Assembly: GCA_963575645.1 (NCBI GenBank)
Contig: OY754465.1
Coordinates: 7,068,001-7,132,000, forward strand
Source: Xanthostigma xanthostigma
Lineage: Eukaryota > Arthropoda > Insecta > Raphidioptera > Raphidiidae
Length of the DNA stretch: 64,000 nt
Direction: 5' to 3'
The position numbers and the translations under genes are program-made. This document shows, one piece after another, positions 21,312 through 32,205 of the stretch (position 1 is the first letter of the stretch; every line of letters begins with the position of its first letter). The notes under the pieces were generated by a model, which did no database searches, was not told the origin of the DNA, and worked only from the letters and a program-made list of their open reading frames with translations.

Positions 21312-22207
21312 TTATCAATCTGTATTGATTTTAGGATTTGACTTAAGTTCTATTCGGATGATTGGGGCCTTAGTTAAACTGATATAAAAAACGGAGTTTT
21401 ATTGCTCTAATATCTACTTACTGCAGCCGTCCCTAAATTTGTTGGAGTAATTTAATTCTATTGACATAGCACTCGAACTAGTCAACCACTTTGTGTGTAT
21501 ACTCTACAAGTGACCACTCGACGACGTAAGTTCTTTTCTTTCACGAGTCTCTCTATCCTTTGATCTACTTTACCACTTTTTGCAATTATAATTAAACTCG
21601 CTTTCACAAATACTTTAAAAATGAATAAAATGCAATTTAACCTCGAGCAATGGCTTCGTTTATTGCAATTTATCTTTTATGCGATTGATCAAACTATTTC
21701 TCATGCCCATATTCATCGAACGTAAATAGTTATTTATTCGGTTCATTTGTTCCTCAGGTAGCTATTCCTCTGAATAAATAGCGATAATTCAATTCCCCGA
21801 CCATAATTATGTTTACTGCAGGCACAAGAATAAATAATAACTAATCTTGTGCTGCAGGTATAAATCTGTCTTACTTCCAGGGTATAAATATTTATTCACC
21901 TGATAAAATAATAATGGCCGCCACATAGATCAGAATACCTAACCTATAAACGTGGAGTATTATATCTACAGTTGCTCTTGTGAATTTATTTATGTGAAGT
22001 GTATAGTTGTAAAACATTAAAGTTAGTGGAAGTTTTGTGTGCAATTGAGTTAGGATAAAACATTATTATTTTGTGAAACTTTTTTGACGTTTACACTAGC
22101 GCCATCGGTCGGATTTTGGGTGAACGTCAAAATATTCAACAAAAAAGAGTAGAAATATTCTAATTTTGTAAAGCTTGTATTTTTAAAAATGAGTTCAATG
22201 AAAAAAA
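21312..22207. other. Unassigned sequence with one small hairpin
   Basis: No gene seen. At about 21818-21860 a small hairpin forms between TGCAGGCACAAGA and TCTTGTGCTGCA. Confidence 0.4.
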
Positions 22208-22437
22208 TTGGTTGTCTGTAAAGTCGGTTTACGGACGATAGTTTTACGTCATAACGTATTCCGCTTGAATAATTTAATAATACATAACCTAAATTCTAGT
22301 AGCTGTCAAACTATATTTTTACCGACTCTCTATCGCTTATACTGCGCTCTCGCTTGCACGCACAGGGTCAGGCGGAACGTTACACTTTTTCGTGTGTGCA
22401 GCTGGTGTTTCATCAATTTATAAGACGTTATCACGTC
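22208..22437 (-). mobile_element. Helentron-like element, copy 3 (short)
   Basis: Both ends of the family (TTGGTTGTCTGTAAAGTCGG and CGTTATCACGTC) enclose only 230 bp with the GCACGCACAGGGTCAGGCGG block. This is about the minimal form of the family. Confidence 0.6.
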
Positions 22438-23514
22438 AAAAAAGCAAGGAGTATCGTGCATTGTATATATTTTATCTTTAACTAATTTTTCTACCTGATA
22501 TTTTGCTTGGTGAATTGAAAGTAAATTTTATTCCAACGAATAAATTTGTTCCGAGATTAGTAACTTCTATCTTTAATAGTGTTCGGTGAATATGGGCATT
22601 AACAAATTAAATTAACATTGACCTCCCTAATAATAAATAACAGTGTGCCAGAAGTTTCAGGTGATTGCTAATATTATGTACTTTAGAAAAAGAAAATGTA
22701 TTCATTGTTCTAGAAATGCACATCCAAAAATAAAATTGTTATGGGTGAGAGCTGACAAAATTATTGTTTTTCAAAGTTTCCAAATACTCTGGTGATAGTA
22801 TTCTTTTTTAATATACTTAGTTGTCGGGTGTCTATACTGTGCAATATAATATATCTACATCACATTGTTTTATTCCAGACTGCAGCTTTCCTTTTAAAAA
22901 AGGCGTTTTTTTGTTTGTATGGACCGTCTTAATGAAGCATGGGTGGCTCGTCGCAATTTCAATATTTGCTAGGTGGATAAATACTATTGTGACCATTATT
23001 TTTTTTTCTCAGAGCGGGACACCTTTAAATTGTTATTGTTTTAAAAATAAAACACGTTTGTAATATATAGTTATGAAATATGAACTGATCAAAAATTTAA
23101 ATAAAAACCATTTTTTTTTTTTCTCAGAGCGGTACACCCTTAAATTATTATTGTTAATTGAAATGACATATCAACAGAGTATAAAACAAGACTAAAGTAA
23201 AACTTCTTTAGCTCCATCCATATATATAGATGTATATATGTTTATATATGTATAATATATACAATATGTATATAAAATTGTTCAAGAACGAAATGAAATT
23301 ACGAAATAATCAAGAAATCACCGCTAGCAAACTCGCAAACGAACTATTGACTGAGATATATACCTATATTTCATGCATTGGCTATGAGAGGAAGAAAGAA
23401 AATGTGCGCGCGCACTGCTCTCTCTTGCTCCTACAGTGTGATACAGACAATAGGCCTGCACTGTGTCTTAGATATACGAAACGTAACTGGCTATGATCAC
23501 ACTTTTCGTAACGC
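22438..23514. other. Unassigned sequence with a short direct repeat
   Basis: The motif TTTTTTCTCAGAGCGG followed by ACACC and TTAAATT occurs twice (about 23003 and 23116). The rest is AT-rich without recognisable features. An 88-codon frame (23230-23496) has no known domain. Confidence 0.4.
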
Positions 23515-23614
23515 TCCGAAACGTAACTGGATTTTTTCGTAAGGCTCTCGTCACGCATTCACCAGCTTACTCCCCAAGTCAAGGGTGCGTAAAGAAGTAT
23601 TTACTTCAAAAAAA
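23515..23614 (+). repeat. Duplicated unassigned segment, copy A
   Basis: CCAGCTTACTCCCCAAGTCA and neighbouring words recur at about 26765-26860 (CCAGCTTACTCCCCGAGTCA), with TTACTTCAAAA beyond. The Helentron-like copy 4 begins right after TTACTTCAAA. Confidence 0.5.
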
Positions 23615-24307
23615 TTGGTTGTCTGTAAAGTCGGTTTACGGACGATAGTTTTACGTGATAACGTATTTCGCTCGAATATCATATTTAATAATACATAACC
23701 TAAATTTTAGTAGCTATCAAACTATATTTTTACCGACTAATAATTTGATCAACCAAAGCAAAATACATATTTTTAAGCAATTATAAAAGACATTTAAAAG
23801 AATGTATATATATATTTATATATTTGTTAACAAACCGTATAATTTATCTGCTGTTATGAAGATTTGTTTTTGATACATGCCATTATCGTGCGTTCAGTTA
23901 TACTTTGGCTTGGATGAATCGGTAATAATTATATGACACAAAAAATATCCGTGCAAAAACGAACAAATAACGATGTATTATCTGAAAAATTGCTTTGAGA
24001 ATTCGATAATTTATGACATTTTTATTAGATATCTTCATTTTAAGTCTTAATTTCCACGGTTTATAAAACAAAGGCCATCTGTCAGATGTAGCTTTCGCTG
24101 GAACAGCCGAAAAACATGTTGAACGCACACTACTCTCTGACGTCACGCGAGAAGAGTGAAATGCGTACAAGCCGACGCCGATCGTGCTTCTCTATCGCTT
24201 ATAATGGGCTCTCGCTTGCACGCACAGGGTCAGGCGGAACGTTACGGCGTTACACTTTTTCGTGCGTGCAGCTGGTGTTTTCATCAATTTATAAGACGTT
24301 ATCACGT
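23615..24307 (-). mobile_element. Helentron-like element, copy 4
   Basis: Left end TTGGTTGTCTGTAAAGTCGG, right end TTATAAGACGTTATCACGT (last C lost). The interior is longer and different from copy 1, including TTTCGCTGGAACAGCCGAAA and GCTCTCGCTTGCACGCACAG. The 3' hairpin and asymmetric inverted repeat are intact. Confidence 0.55.
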
Positions 24308-24545
24308 AAAAAAAAAACAAAACAAAGCAGCAACGCAATGTCGATGAACGGCACTGATGGTGCCTACATATCAACGTATAAGCAATTCACAACTCTTACA
24401 ACGGGCAACCTTTCAGCATAGAAACGTAACAAAAAGTGATTTATACGTTTCGGCCCAGTGCACAAATCACAATCGTCCGTTACGTCAGTCTTCACTAGTA
24501 ATAATTTATGATGTATGTGACAACACAAACACTTCTCTATGTTTC

Positions 24546-24680
24546 CCCAATTTCGATTTAGAATCTGATTGCTTTTTCACGGAAACGATATAACCCAGTG
24601 CATTGCAAGGGAATGGCGAATCTATACTGCGTTTCCAATTTAGAATATGATGAAAATCGTGAACGAATAAAGGTACAGTG
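24546..24680 (+). repeat. Duplicated segment, copy A
   Basis: CCAATTTCGATTTAGAATCT and GATTGCTTTTTCAC recur at 25577-25690, with diverged flanks. It is the remnant of an unidentified older repeat, and the solo LTR at 24713 lies between the two copies. Confidence 0.55.
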
Positions 24681-24712
24681 ATTATAAATAAAACTGGAGC
24701 TATATATTGGAC

Positions 24713-25172
24713 TGTAACGAGACGCCACTGGAGGCGGCGGCAGTTAATTGTTGTCAGATTCGCGTAGACAACAATGCGAGCATTTTTGTCGGAAATGCAT
24801 AGACAATGCGCGTATTGTTACACTTATTGTCATCGGAACCATAGAAGAATGCCGAAGATTGTTCTAGAACGCGGCTGAAGAACATAATTATATAAACAGA
24901 GCTGGCGTGAAAGTCAGTGAACAGTGCGCGACATAAATAAATAAGTGCTCTAAATAAATATACCTACAGATAAATAGACATCTGTGAGATATAAATATTC
25001 TGTGCACATAGTAGTTTAGCGTTATTATTGTTGTTTTAAAATTCGTTTGTTTTTCGTTATTTATTTTATTACCTATTTCATTATTACAGAAATACTTTTT
25101 AGTTTGTTTTTGTTAACGTTTCTTTTAGTAAATAAATATTTTTAACCACCAACAAAGAACAGTTTTGTTACA
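24713..25172 (+). mobile_element. Solo LTR
   Basis: Starts TGTAACGAGACGCC and ends AACAGTTTTGTTACA, the TG...CA form of retroviral-type LTRs. A TATATAA box at about 24889 is followed by GTCAGTGAACAGTG as a possible start region, and AATAAATA words lie further downstream. The flanks GGAC and GTAC may be a degraded 4-bp duplication. No gag/pol sequence lies next to it. The LTR at 41089 has a near-identical terminal word. Confidence 0.6.
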
Positions 25173-25576
25173 GTACTTTTAGTTCTATAGACTGGCGGTA
25201 AAAGAACGGAGGCGCTCTCTAAAAAAAGTATCGTTTGACCGCCCTAATTGAACAATTTTTTTTTTAATTCAATAACAATTATCACAGCTTAAGATTTTCT
25301 TTAACAATACACAAAATTTAAGAAACAGCTGTACCAAAATTATTATATTGTGTTTGTGAGAAAGTATAAAAAAATTGCAATTACTTAAATGTATATAAAA
25401 GCACCTAGTACGAAATAGCTGGATTGTGGGCTGGATTGAGGCTCTCTACTTTTCACAGAAAGTAAGATTAGTATACGGAGACGCTTGTGCTTGTGTATTT
25501 TCGTGCTTTGTCTATATTACTAATATTCATACTAAAGCTGATTCAGCAAATTTTTTCAAACTATAAAGACTTCTGC

Positions 25577-25690
25577 CAATTTCGATTTAGAATCTGATTG
25601 CTTTTTCACAGGAACGACCTAACCTTGCACAAAATAGTGAACCTGTACTGCATTTAAATTTAGAATGTGATGGAATTTTCAAAGGTGCAG
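25577..25690 (+). repeat. Duplicated segment, copy B
   Basis: Second copy of the 24546-24680 segment. Confidence 0.55.
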
Positions 25691-25697
25691 TAATATC

Positions 25698-26189
25698 TAG
25701 AGTTGCCAGATTGTGAAATCAATATTTCTGGACAATATTCTAAAATATCTTGACCAAAGGATTTTAGGCTGGACAAAATAAAAATCTGCATTAATCAACC
25801 GAAACACGACATATAATTAAGTAATATGTACTTACTTAGGTAGGTATCTATTATTGTTATAAGAAAAACGAAAATATGAACTATTGAGCTGAACAGCTGA
25901 AATTGGTACAAAAATAGAGGTAGCTTAATCTAACAGTCTATGGTACCTATAAAGTCACTTTTTTGCCACTAGTATTTCCCTTAGCCGCCTTTATCATTTT
26001 ATAACCTTTCTCTGTATTTAGAAAAGATTTAAAAATAGTACAGTTTTCTTCAAAGTTTAATCGAATTATTAGCTCTGGCGGTGCATGTTTTTTTATTTTT
26101 AGCTGGAAATTTTGCCTAAAACGGGGACACTGGACAAAGTGTAAAATTGCTGGACAATCCAGCCAAGTCCCACCAATCTGGTAACCCTA
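25698..26189 (+). mobile_element. hAT-type MITE with CTGGACAA motifs
   Basis: Ends TAGAGTTGCCAGATTG and inverted CAATCTGGTAACCCTA, with an exact 8-bp target duplication GTAATATC (25690-25697 and 26190-26197). CTGGACAA is reiterated near both ends. The termini resemble the CAGGGTTGCCAGA ends of the element at 51091, so the two families are related. Confidence 0.8.
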
Positions 26190-26197
26190 GTAATATC

Positions 26198-27189
26198 CCT
26201 TAATTGTACGACAAAGTCACTAAATTTTCGAACCTCACTGCAAAATAATCCATCATACAGGTTATTTCGGAACAATTCATACAAAAAAGCGAGTGTGCTT
26301 TAGACCACACGACTGAAGTAAAACTTCTTCCTGCCATATATAATATATAATAATATATAATAATGATACAATAATATTCGATAATCTATCACCATATTTT
26401 GATTAGACATTCTGATTTAACGACACAATATAACCTCACGCTGTAGCACATATCTACAAAGAAGAAATGTTTAAAATACAATTTTTGATTAATTAATAGG
26501 CAAAATATGTTTATTAGCATAATTTATAATACATTTAAAAGGATTTATTAACTAGCCTACATTATTTCCCGTTACAAAATGCAGCAAAATTCGATGAAAT
26601 GTATTTTTGAAACAAAAACAATTGTTTTCATTTTAAACGTCAAATAGTTGTCCAAAAAAAATAATTTTGATTAATTCTCCGTCTTTGTCGCACCCACAAC
26701 GCATCTTCACTAACTTATATCTCCCTCTCAACTACCGTTCGCCTCAAATGATCACGCACCGTTCTCCAGGTCCGATGACGCACTTCCGTAAAAGCTTTCG
26801 TCAGGCATTTACCAGCTTACTCCCCGAGTCAAGAGTGCCTAAAGAAGGCTTACTTCAAAATTCCATATCACCTGCCGCCAAAATCGTCGGCCGCGGCCAC
26901 CTTATTTAGTTATTTAACATTTGCACTGACAGTCCTCTTGAAATTAATCTATTCTAGTTTTCACAAATAAATGCATGTCCAAATACAGTATCTGCAGTTG
27001 TCAATTATCTCACTCATTCCGAAACGCAATATGTACTTAACGCTTGTTCAAAGCACACTACGTACGTGGTAAATACTGTTTTATTGTTCCAATCAATCCA
27101 AACTCACCCATTTCAAAACACAGTATGTCTCGTTTTGTATTGAGTTACCTACCTACTTATTTGACTGACTAAAATTCGAGTTTCAATGT
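26198..27189. other. Unassigned sequence
   Basis: Includes a second copy of the 23515 segment (about 26765-26860) and a repeat of the AGTAAAACTTCTT word found near 23200. No gene recognised. Confidence 0.4.
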
Positions 27190-27515
27190 GCAATGCAAAT
27201 GTTATCTGTTACATATAGGATAGTTTTTTTACAAAATTCCGGTGTTTTGTAAAAAATAAACTGTTTTAGTAACATGTAACGACATCTGATAGAATTTACT
27301 CGAAGCAATTAGTTCAGAAGCAAACAAAAAAATTGTTTTAGTACCAAGTAGCGACATCTGATAATATTTGCTCAAAGCTGTTATAGTTCAGAAGCAAATC
27401 TGGTAGAATTTGTTCAGAGCTATTAGTTCAGGCGCCGGGCCGCAAAAGAAATACATTTTGCAGAATTATATCTATCGCATACGGATGAAACCGGGACGAA
27501 ACGCTATAGTAATAT
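27190..27515 (+). mobile_element. Decayed Helitron 3' portion
   Basis: Carries the repeated ACATGTAACGACATCTGATA and AGAATTTACTCGAAGC cargo of the Helitron at 42071, and ends GATGAAACCGGGACGAAACG followed by CTATAG, a mutated hairpin/CTAG end. The 5' terminus is not recognisable. Confidence 0.55.
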
Positions 27516-27839
27516 GTTTTTCAAATAAACACGTTCTGAGCCAACCTTACAAGATTTATTTATGGTTGGGCAAATACGCTATATTATTGTAGTCTATTTT
27601 GTTGTGTCAACAAGATCACAGTTTCAAAGAAAAGCAAGGTTCCATTAGAAACTTTGAACAATGTAATTCAATACGTTTTCATTATAATATAATGACACTG
27701 AAAGTTATTGTTATCAAATAATGATACAGTCGTCTAATGCTGATCACATAAAATTGCGCATGATGAGATGTTATTTTCTTCCAACGTCAATAGAAACAAA
27801 GTTAATTTTTCCAAATCTTTTTGGTTTCCGGGCTTGTAT

Positions 27840-28112
27840 GCCGTGGTCCATTGGTATTACTACCTGACGTTTCGTCTACAACTGCGGTAGACATTATCAA
27901 AGGCGATGTGGTAGCGGGCGAAGTGTCCTTTTAGGCTGCTCACAAGTGTGTCGACAAGTGTGGTACTTCCGTCTTTTATGTGTTCTCTACTCGAGCACGT
28001 TGACTATAAAAGACGGAAGTACCACACTGTTCGACACACCTGTGAGCAGCCTAGAAGAAAACTTCGCCCGCTAGCACATCGTCTTTGATAATGTCTACCG
28101 CAGTTGACACTG
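27840..28112. mobile_element. Inverted-repeat, Penelope-like remnant
   Basis: Arms of about 100 bp: GCGGTAGACATTATCAAAGG, TAGGCTGCTCACA, and TACTTCCGTCTTTTA on the left match their complements on the right (27975-28107), with about 25 bp between arms. The left outer part includes ACTACCTGACGTTTCGTCTA, typical of Penelope-like terminal sequences as I know them. No reverse transcriptase is present. Confidence 0.55.
27863..27902 (-). ncRNA. Hammerhead-like motif with perfect stem II
   Basis: On the minus strand: TTTGATAAT, stem GTCTAC, loop CGCAGTT, stem GTAGAC, then GAAACGTCAGG. The 6-bp stem II is perfect and the GAAAC plus GUC cleavage site are intact. The CUGANGA box is changed (UUGAUAA), so activity may be lost. 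The right arm copy at 28086 stops inside the stem. Confidence 0.5.
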
Positions 28113-28562
28113 CACAATTAGGCTTTTGAAAAAAAAAATTATCGATTTTTTTATTGTATTTTAAAACTTTATTATAAATAATATTGATAATCGATTCGAA
28201 AAACTTTCAAAAAACTTTTTTTAAATTAATTATAAGCAATTTAAAATTGATAAAATATTATTTAAAAAAATCACGTGACTGCAAACGCACTAAAATTGTT
28301 TTTGACAGTTGTGACGTCATAATGGTAAAATGTATATACGCAGTATACTATCAATGGCTTCTACATGTGTATTGACTAAAACATTATGACGTCACATTAT
28401 GTTCGGGAAATGTCGGCGCGTTCTCGGAACTGGGTACAAAAATTTATTTTTAGTTTGATATAACTTTTGAATTATAACGAAAATAAAAAAAAGAAAAATA
28501 GTTTTGTTATAAAACTTATATGCGATCTTTCCATTTATGACAAAAAAAAATTTCATTCAAAA

Positions 28563-29050
28563 GCCCAATTGTATATGCCCTTCCTTTTTTCGGACAGTAG
28601 CAACGCTGTTCGGCTACTGAATGAAGATTTAAAATCAATCAGCAAATATAGCAGCGACCACGCTTTGCGTTTAAATGCCAGTAAATCTATGGTCATTTAT
28701 ATAGGAAGTTCGTACGTCATTAGATCCCTTTCAAATATGCAAGTGGAACTATTCATAAGTAATGACAAAATTCCCACTGTCACATCAGCTAAAAATCTGG
28801 GCATAACATTCGATTGTCATCTGAGCTTTGCCGAGCACGTGGCATTGAAATTTAGGCAAGGCTTTTATCGTTTAAAATCTTTATATAAATTGAATCGTTT
28901 TATGTCCACTGAAACAAAATCTAAGCTGGTAAACACATTAATACTGCCAATAGTTGATTATGGAGATGTTGTATATTGGAGCTCGTTAGATTTTAATACC
29001 CGAAGTAAGTTACAAAGGTTGCAAAATGCTTGCATTAGATTCATATACAA
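28563..29050 (+). pseudogene. LINE reverse transcriptase, C-terminal part, segment 1
   Basis: This is the distal part of a non-LTR retrotransposon reverse transcriptase (CR1/jockey-like group). Homology appears to start just after where the YADD catalytic box should be (AQLYMPF), so the active site is missing: the copy is 5'-truncated, and the preceding ~32 codons of the open frame are unrelated. Recognisable blocks are LNASKSMVIYIGS, NLGITFDCHLSFAEHV, the LILPIVDYGDVVYW block and LQRLQNACIRFIYN. The frame is stopped by a reverse-oriented Helitron at 29051 and resumes in the same phase at 29619. The C-terminus would bind template or help target-primed reverse transcription in an intact element. 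The exact clade is unresolved. Confidence 0.8.
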
Positions 29051-29618
29051 CTAGCGGCCCTGTACGTGCTTCGCTACGTATAAAGTGAAATAATAAAACA
29101 ATTTAATTGGAACATCTATGTATCTATCTATTTTATTAATTACTAGCTATTTTAAAATATACATGGGCGTATATGTGTGTATGTCGAGCACTCCGGCTGC
29201 GCCGTCGTGCTCGAAAAAAAATAGCGTAAAGTATTCGTGGATAACTGGTCTTTAAAACACTTGCTCTATTTCGAGCACTCCGGCTGCGCCGTCGTGCCGA
29301 GCAGTTTTAAACGATATTCAGTTTTTTTACATCCTCGATCTAGATATATGGTTGTTAAGTTCGTTGCGCCATCTATTGAATATTCACTCAATCCAGTCAA
29401 CAGGTTCGCCATCTTATATGGTTGTATTATGACTGACAAGGAATAGACAAATAATTTGCAATAAAATAATATTGCGACTATAAATTGAAATGTAAGCTAT
29501 CCTATCTTTCAAGTTGGGTCAAATTGCACACGGTGTGCAAATCAAATTTAAAATCGGTTCAGTAGTTTAGGAGTTGATCGCGGACAAACATGTGACACGT
29601 AATTTTTATATATTAAGA
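29051..29618 (-). mobile_element. Helitron inserted in the LINE frame
   Basis: The plus strand begins CTAGCGGCCCTGTACGTGCT after an A and ends TATATATTAAGA before a T. The 3' hairpin TACGT...ACGTA matches the Helitron at 10150. Removing it restores an uninterrupted LINE frame with no added or lost base, which confirms both boundaries and the lack of target duplication. An internal segment with GAGCACTCCGGCTGCGCCGT is present twice (about 29186 and 29274). Confidence 0.9.
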
Positions 29619-30009
29619 TATTCCTTATCAAAATGATAACATTCTACCTGTCATTGTGCAGCATAATTTATTTGATATGTATCACAGAAGTTTGCTCCCC
29701 GTTTGTAACTTTCTTCTGAAAATATTAAAATCTAAGGAGTCCCAATATCTCTTAAATAAGCTACAAACTGTTCAAAATCCCTATAACACCCGTTATTTAT
29801 TATTTGACATTCCTCAACACAACTCATCGCAATTTCAAAAGTCATTTTCTTATTTCGGACTAAAACTTCTCAATGACATTATTCAATCAAAATGTTTTTC
29901 AGAAATTCTGTATAATATCTCAAACCCACAAGGTAATAATTTATCTAAATTAGTTAAAAAATTTGTTTTCAGTATTCAATACAGCTGTGATCGTTTTTGC
30001 GTTTATTAA
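29619..30009 (+). pseudogene. LINE reverse transcriptase, C-terminal part, segment 2
   Basis: Continuation of the 28563-29050 frame after the Helitron. It shows LFDMYHRSLLPVCNFLLKIL, NTRYLLFDIPQHNSSQFQKS and SYFGLKLLNDI, a layout usual for the tail of CR1/jockey-type ORF2 (short hydrophobic block, then a conserved F-x-K-S...W/L-N segment). It ends at a stop at 30007-30009, which looks like the natural C-terminus. A 3' UTR follows. Confidence 0.75.
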
Positions 30010-30094
30010 TGTATTTGCTAGCTTAGACATGGGCAGAATTGAAAACCAGTCTTTTAGACTGAATTCATCCCTTTTGTAGATTTTTATAAAATAA

Positions 30095-30702
30095 CTAGCG
30101 GTCCCGCCTGGTTTCACCCGGGTGCAAAAGAATGAAGGAAGGGACATGAGTACACACATTCATCTTAGTTTACCGAGATGAATGTTGTGTCCAAATTTCA
30201 TGATGATCTGAGTTACCGTTCAAAAGTTTTTGTCGATAAAGAGCAGTATTTAAACTTTTTTTAACGAATAATTTTTTTTAAATGAATTAAATAAAATTAA
30301 AATAAATTTAAATGTAAGCCTTAGAAGAAAGCAATGTAAAAAATAAAAAAAAAATAAAAATATATTCACCCAACGTGGGGCTCGAACCCACGACCCTGAT
30401 ATTGACAGTCGCATGCGTTACCGATTGATCTACCAGAGGTTGTGTTCTTTCATCACTAATATGAGTATATCTAGTTAGTGCATTTCACATGAATAGAAGC
30501 TTATTTTTGAGATACTTTTTGCAACATTTTTCATTAAAGCTCCGCTCCTAATCGTCGTAGCGTAATATTATATAGCCTATAGCCTTTCTCGGTAAATGGG
30601 ATATCCAACAAAAAAAATGTTATTCAATTTGAACCAGTAGTTCCTGAGATTAGCGCGTTCAAACAAACAAACAAACTCTTCAGCTTTATATATTAGTATA
30701 GA
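30095..30702 (-). mobile_element. Helitron carrying a tRNA-Lys-like segment
   Basis: The plus strand starts CTAGCGGTCCCGCCTGGTTT after A and ends TATATTAGTATAGA before T. The hairpin CCGGG/CCCGG-type is present with one mismatch. The middle holds a reverse-strand tRNA-Lys-like sequence (30367-30440). It shares interior words (GCTCCGCTCCTAATCGTCGT) with the Helitrons at 20992, 57177 and 59324. Confidence 0.85.
30367..30440 (-). tRNA. tRNA-Lys-like passenger, degenerate
   Basis: On the minus strand: a D-arm region GGTAGATCAATCGGTAACGC, loop CTGTCAA, and an intact T arm with CGTGGGTTCGAGCCCCACG. The T arm and acceptor 3' side match eukaryotic tRNA-Lys. The anticodon position reads GTC and the acceptor does not pair, so it is a pseudo-tRNA. 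Confidence 0.55.
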
Positions 30703-30904
30703 TTTCTGCAATAAATGTTTATTATTATTATTATTATTTTCACACTCTGAGGGTTGAGAATTTGAGATTTTCCCCATTTTAACCGATTGTATCACATTTA
30801 AATGCTCCAGTTCATCTGGAGGTTTATTTATTTCTCCGGACACACGCATAAACCGCCAGCCTCATAGATGTTCATAAATAAAAGAAAGCTTCTTTATTGT
30901 ATAA

Positions 30905-31302
30905 AGGCCGCTGCACACGATGCTGGAAACACTTCTAGAAACACTTGGACTCCTGCTGGCCAGCAGACTGACTACAAGGCTTGAAATGACGCGACTGCTG
31001 GCTCGTCTGCTAGCTCACAAGATGAATTTTAAAATTAGAACAGGGGCTATTTTTCTTACTAGTTCCTCTGCTTGCTCTGGGCAAGAACCAATCAGGAAGC
31101 AGTATCTTGTTACGTGGGCGACAAACGCCCGCAGACCAACATGGCGTCGTTCTGCTCTGTGTTTATATTTGAACTGTCACTGCGCGCGCACCAGATCCAT
31201 CCCCAAAACAAGCTTGAAAAGACGTCTAGTGTGAAGCGAGCACATCAATAAAACCAGCGCTAAAAAACTAGTACTTAAATCTAGCAAGGAATCTAGCGGC
31301 CT
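30905..31302 (+). mobile_element. PIF/Harbinger-type MITE, copy 2
   Basis: Termini AGGCCGCTGCACACG and inverted TCTAGCGGCCT with a 3-bp target duplication TAA (30902-30904, 31303-31305). It is related to 12775-13144 by its ends and by internal words such as AACAAGATACTG/AGTATCTTGTTACG. A 104-codon frame inside has no domain. Confidence 0.75.
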
Positions 31303-31305
31303 TAA

Positions 31306-31774
31306 CACGCGGGCACAGATGCTACTAGATAAGTCTGTCGTAGCGTTCTATTAACGAAAACAAAGTTTGAAATCAGCGATCCTCATAATCCACGTTTACT
31401 TAATCTTATGTTAAGCTGAACTATACAGTGAAATTATTTACTTGTCATAAACTATATGGCCGACCCAACATTAAACTAGGCTTTAATAACTGTACTTCAA
31501 AAGGATTGGGACCTTGAGTTTTGGAAGTGATACGAGCGTTTCTCTATATTACATATTAAAGAAACATTTTATGACTAAACATCTACAAGATTTCGATATA
31601 GTGATAAACAGAAACGTGAAGAGATTATAAATAGAACGAATACTATTCACAAAAATTAAGGGAACTTTTAGTAAGTTCAGAACATTTCAGAAATCATTTT
31701 TTACACGCCAAAGTGAGTTTAGTATAATATTCGCAGCCACCTGTTTTAATTGGATAGTCCATGAAATGTCTATT
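31306..31774. other. AT-rich sequence, nothing recognised
   Basis: No feature supported. Confidence 0.5.
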
Positions 31775-32050
31775 TTACCACGTTTGTATTAACTTGCTTT
31801 TCGTGTATGTCGGGCGGAACTTTGTAATTGATTTTAAACTAACTTCCTGATGAGATAGAGACTTGAAATTTTTAACGTAACTCAGAAGTGGATGACAATA
31901 CGAGAAAATACTTTACCACGTTTACATTAACTCGCTTTTCGTGTATGTCGGGCGGAACTTTGTAATTGATTTTAAACTAACTTCCTGATGAGATAGAGAC
32001 TTGAAATTTTTAACATAACACAGAATTAGATGACAATACAAGAAAATAAT
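31775..32050 (+). repeat. Tandem duplication, period 138 bp
   Basis: Two nearly identical units start TTACCACGTTT at 31775 and 31913. Each holds TATGTCGGGCGGAACTTTGT and AACTTCCTGATGAGATAGAG. A diverged single unit lies in reverse at 7455-7560, so this is a dispersed repeat that has duplicated in tandem here. Confidence 0.8.
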
Positions 32051-32129
32051 AATAAAAGAGATCTAGAAATTATAAATACATATAATTCATTCTTACTTAT
32101 TTACCATTGTAAGACGCATCGCGCTTAGT

Positions 32130-32205
32130 GATCTACGGTTCAGTTGGTTAGAAAGTCGTGCTAATAACGCGAAGGTCGCGGGTTCGATTCCCGGTCACCC
32201 TGTAT
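32130..32205 (+). tRNA. tRNA-Ile-like sequence (AAT), degenerate
   Basis: The D arm (TCAGTTGGTTAGA), anticodon arm (GTCGTGCTAATAACGCGA, anticodon AAT) and T arm (CGCGGGTTCGATTCCCG) closely follow eukaryotic tRNA-Ile. The acceptor sides do not pair properly, so it is a pseudogene or the head of a tRNA-derived element. It abuts the palindromic region that follows. Confidence 0.55.

Larger units (their letters stand above)
30010..30738 (+). mobile_element. LINE 3' UTR with (TTA)n tail, split by a Helitron
   Basis: From the stop codon the sequence runs to 30094, is interrupted by the Helitron at 30095-30702, and resumes with CTGCAATAAATG followed by a TTA microsatellite (about 30718-30738). AATAAA plus a simple repeat tail is a usual LINE 3' end. 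The whole LINE remnant therefore spans 28560-30738. Confidence 0.7.

Noticed and set aside
28467-28562. N-terminal ~32 codons of the LINE frame
   Set aside because: Lysine- and asparagine-rich AT sequence without reverse transcriptase similarity, upstream of the truncation point. It is not part of the gene.
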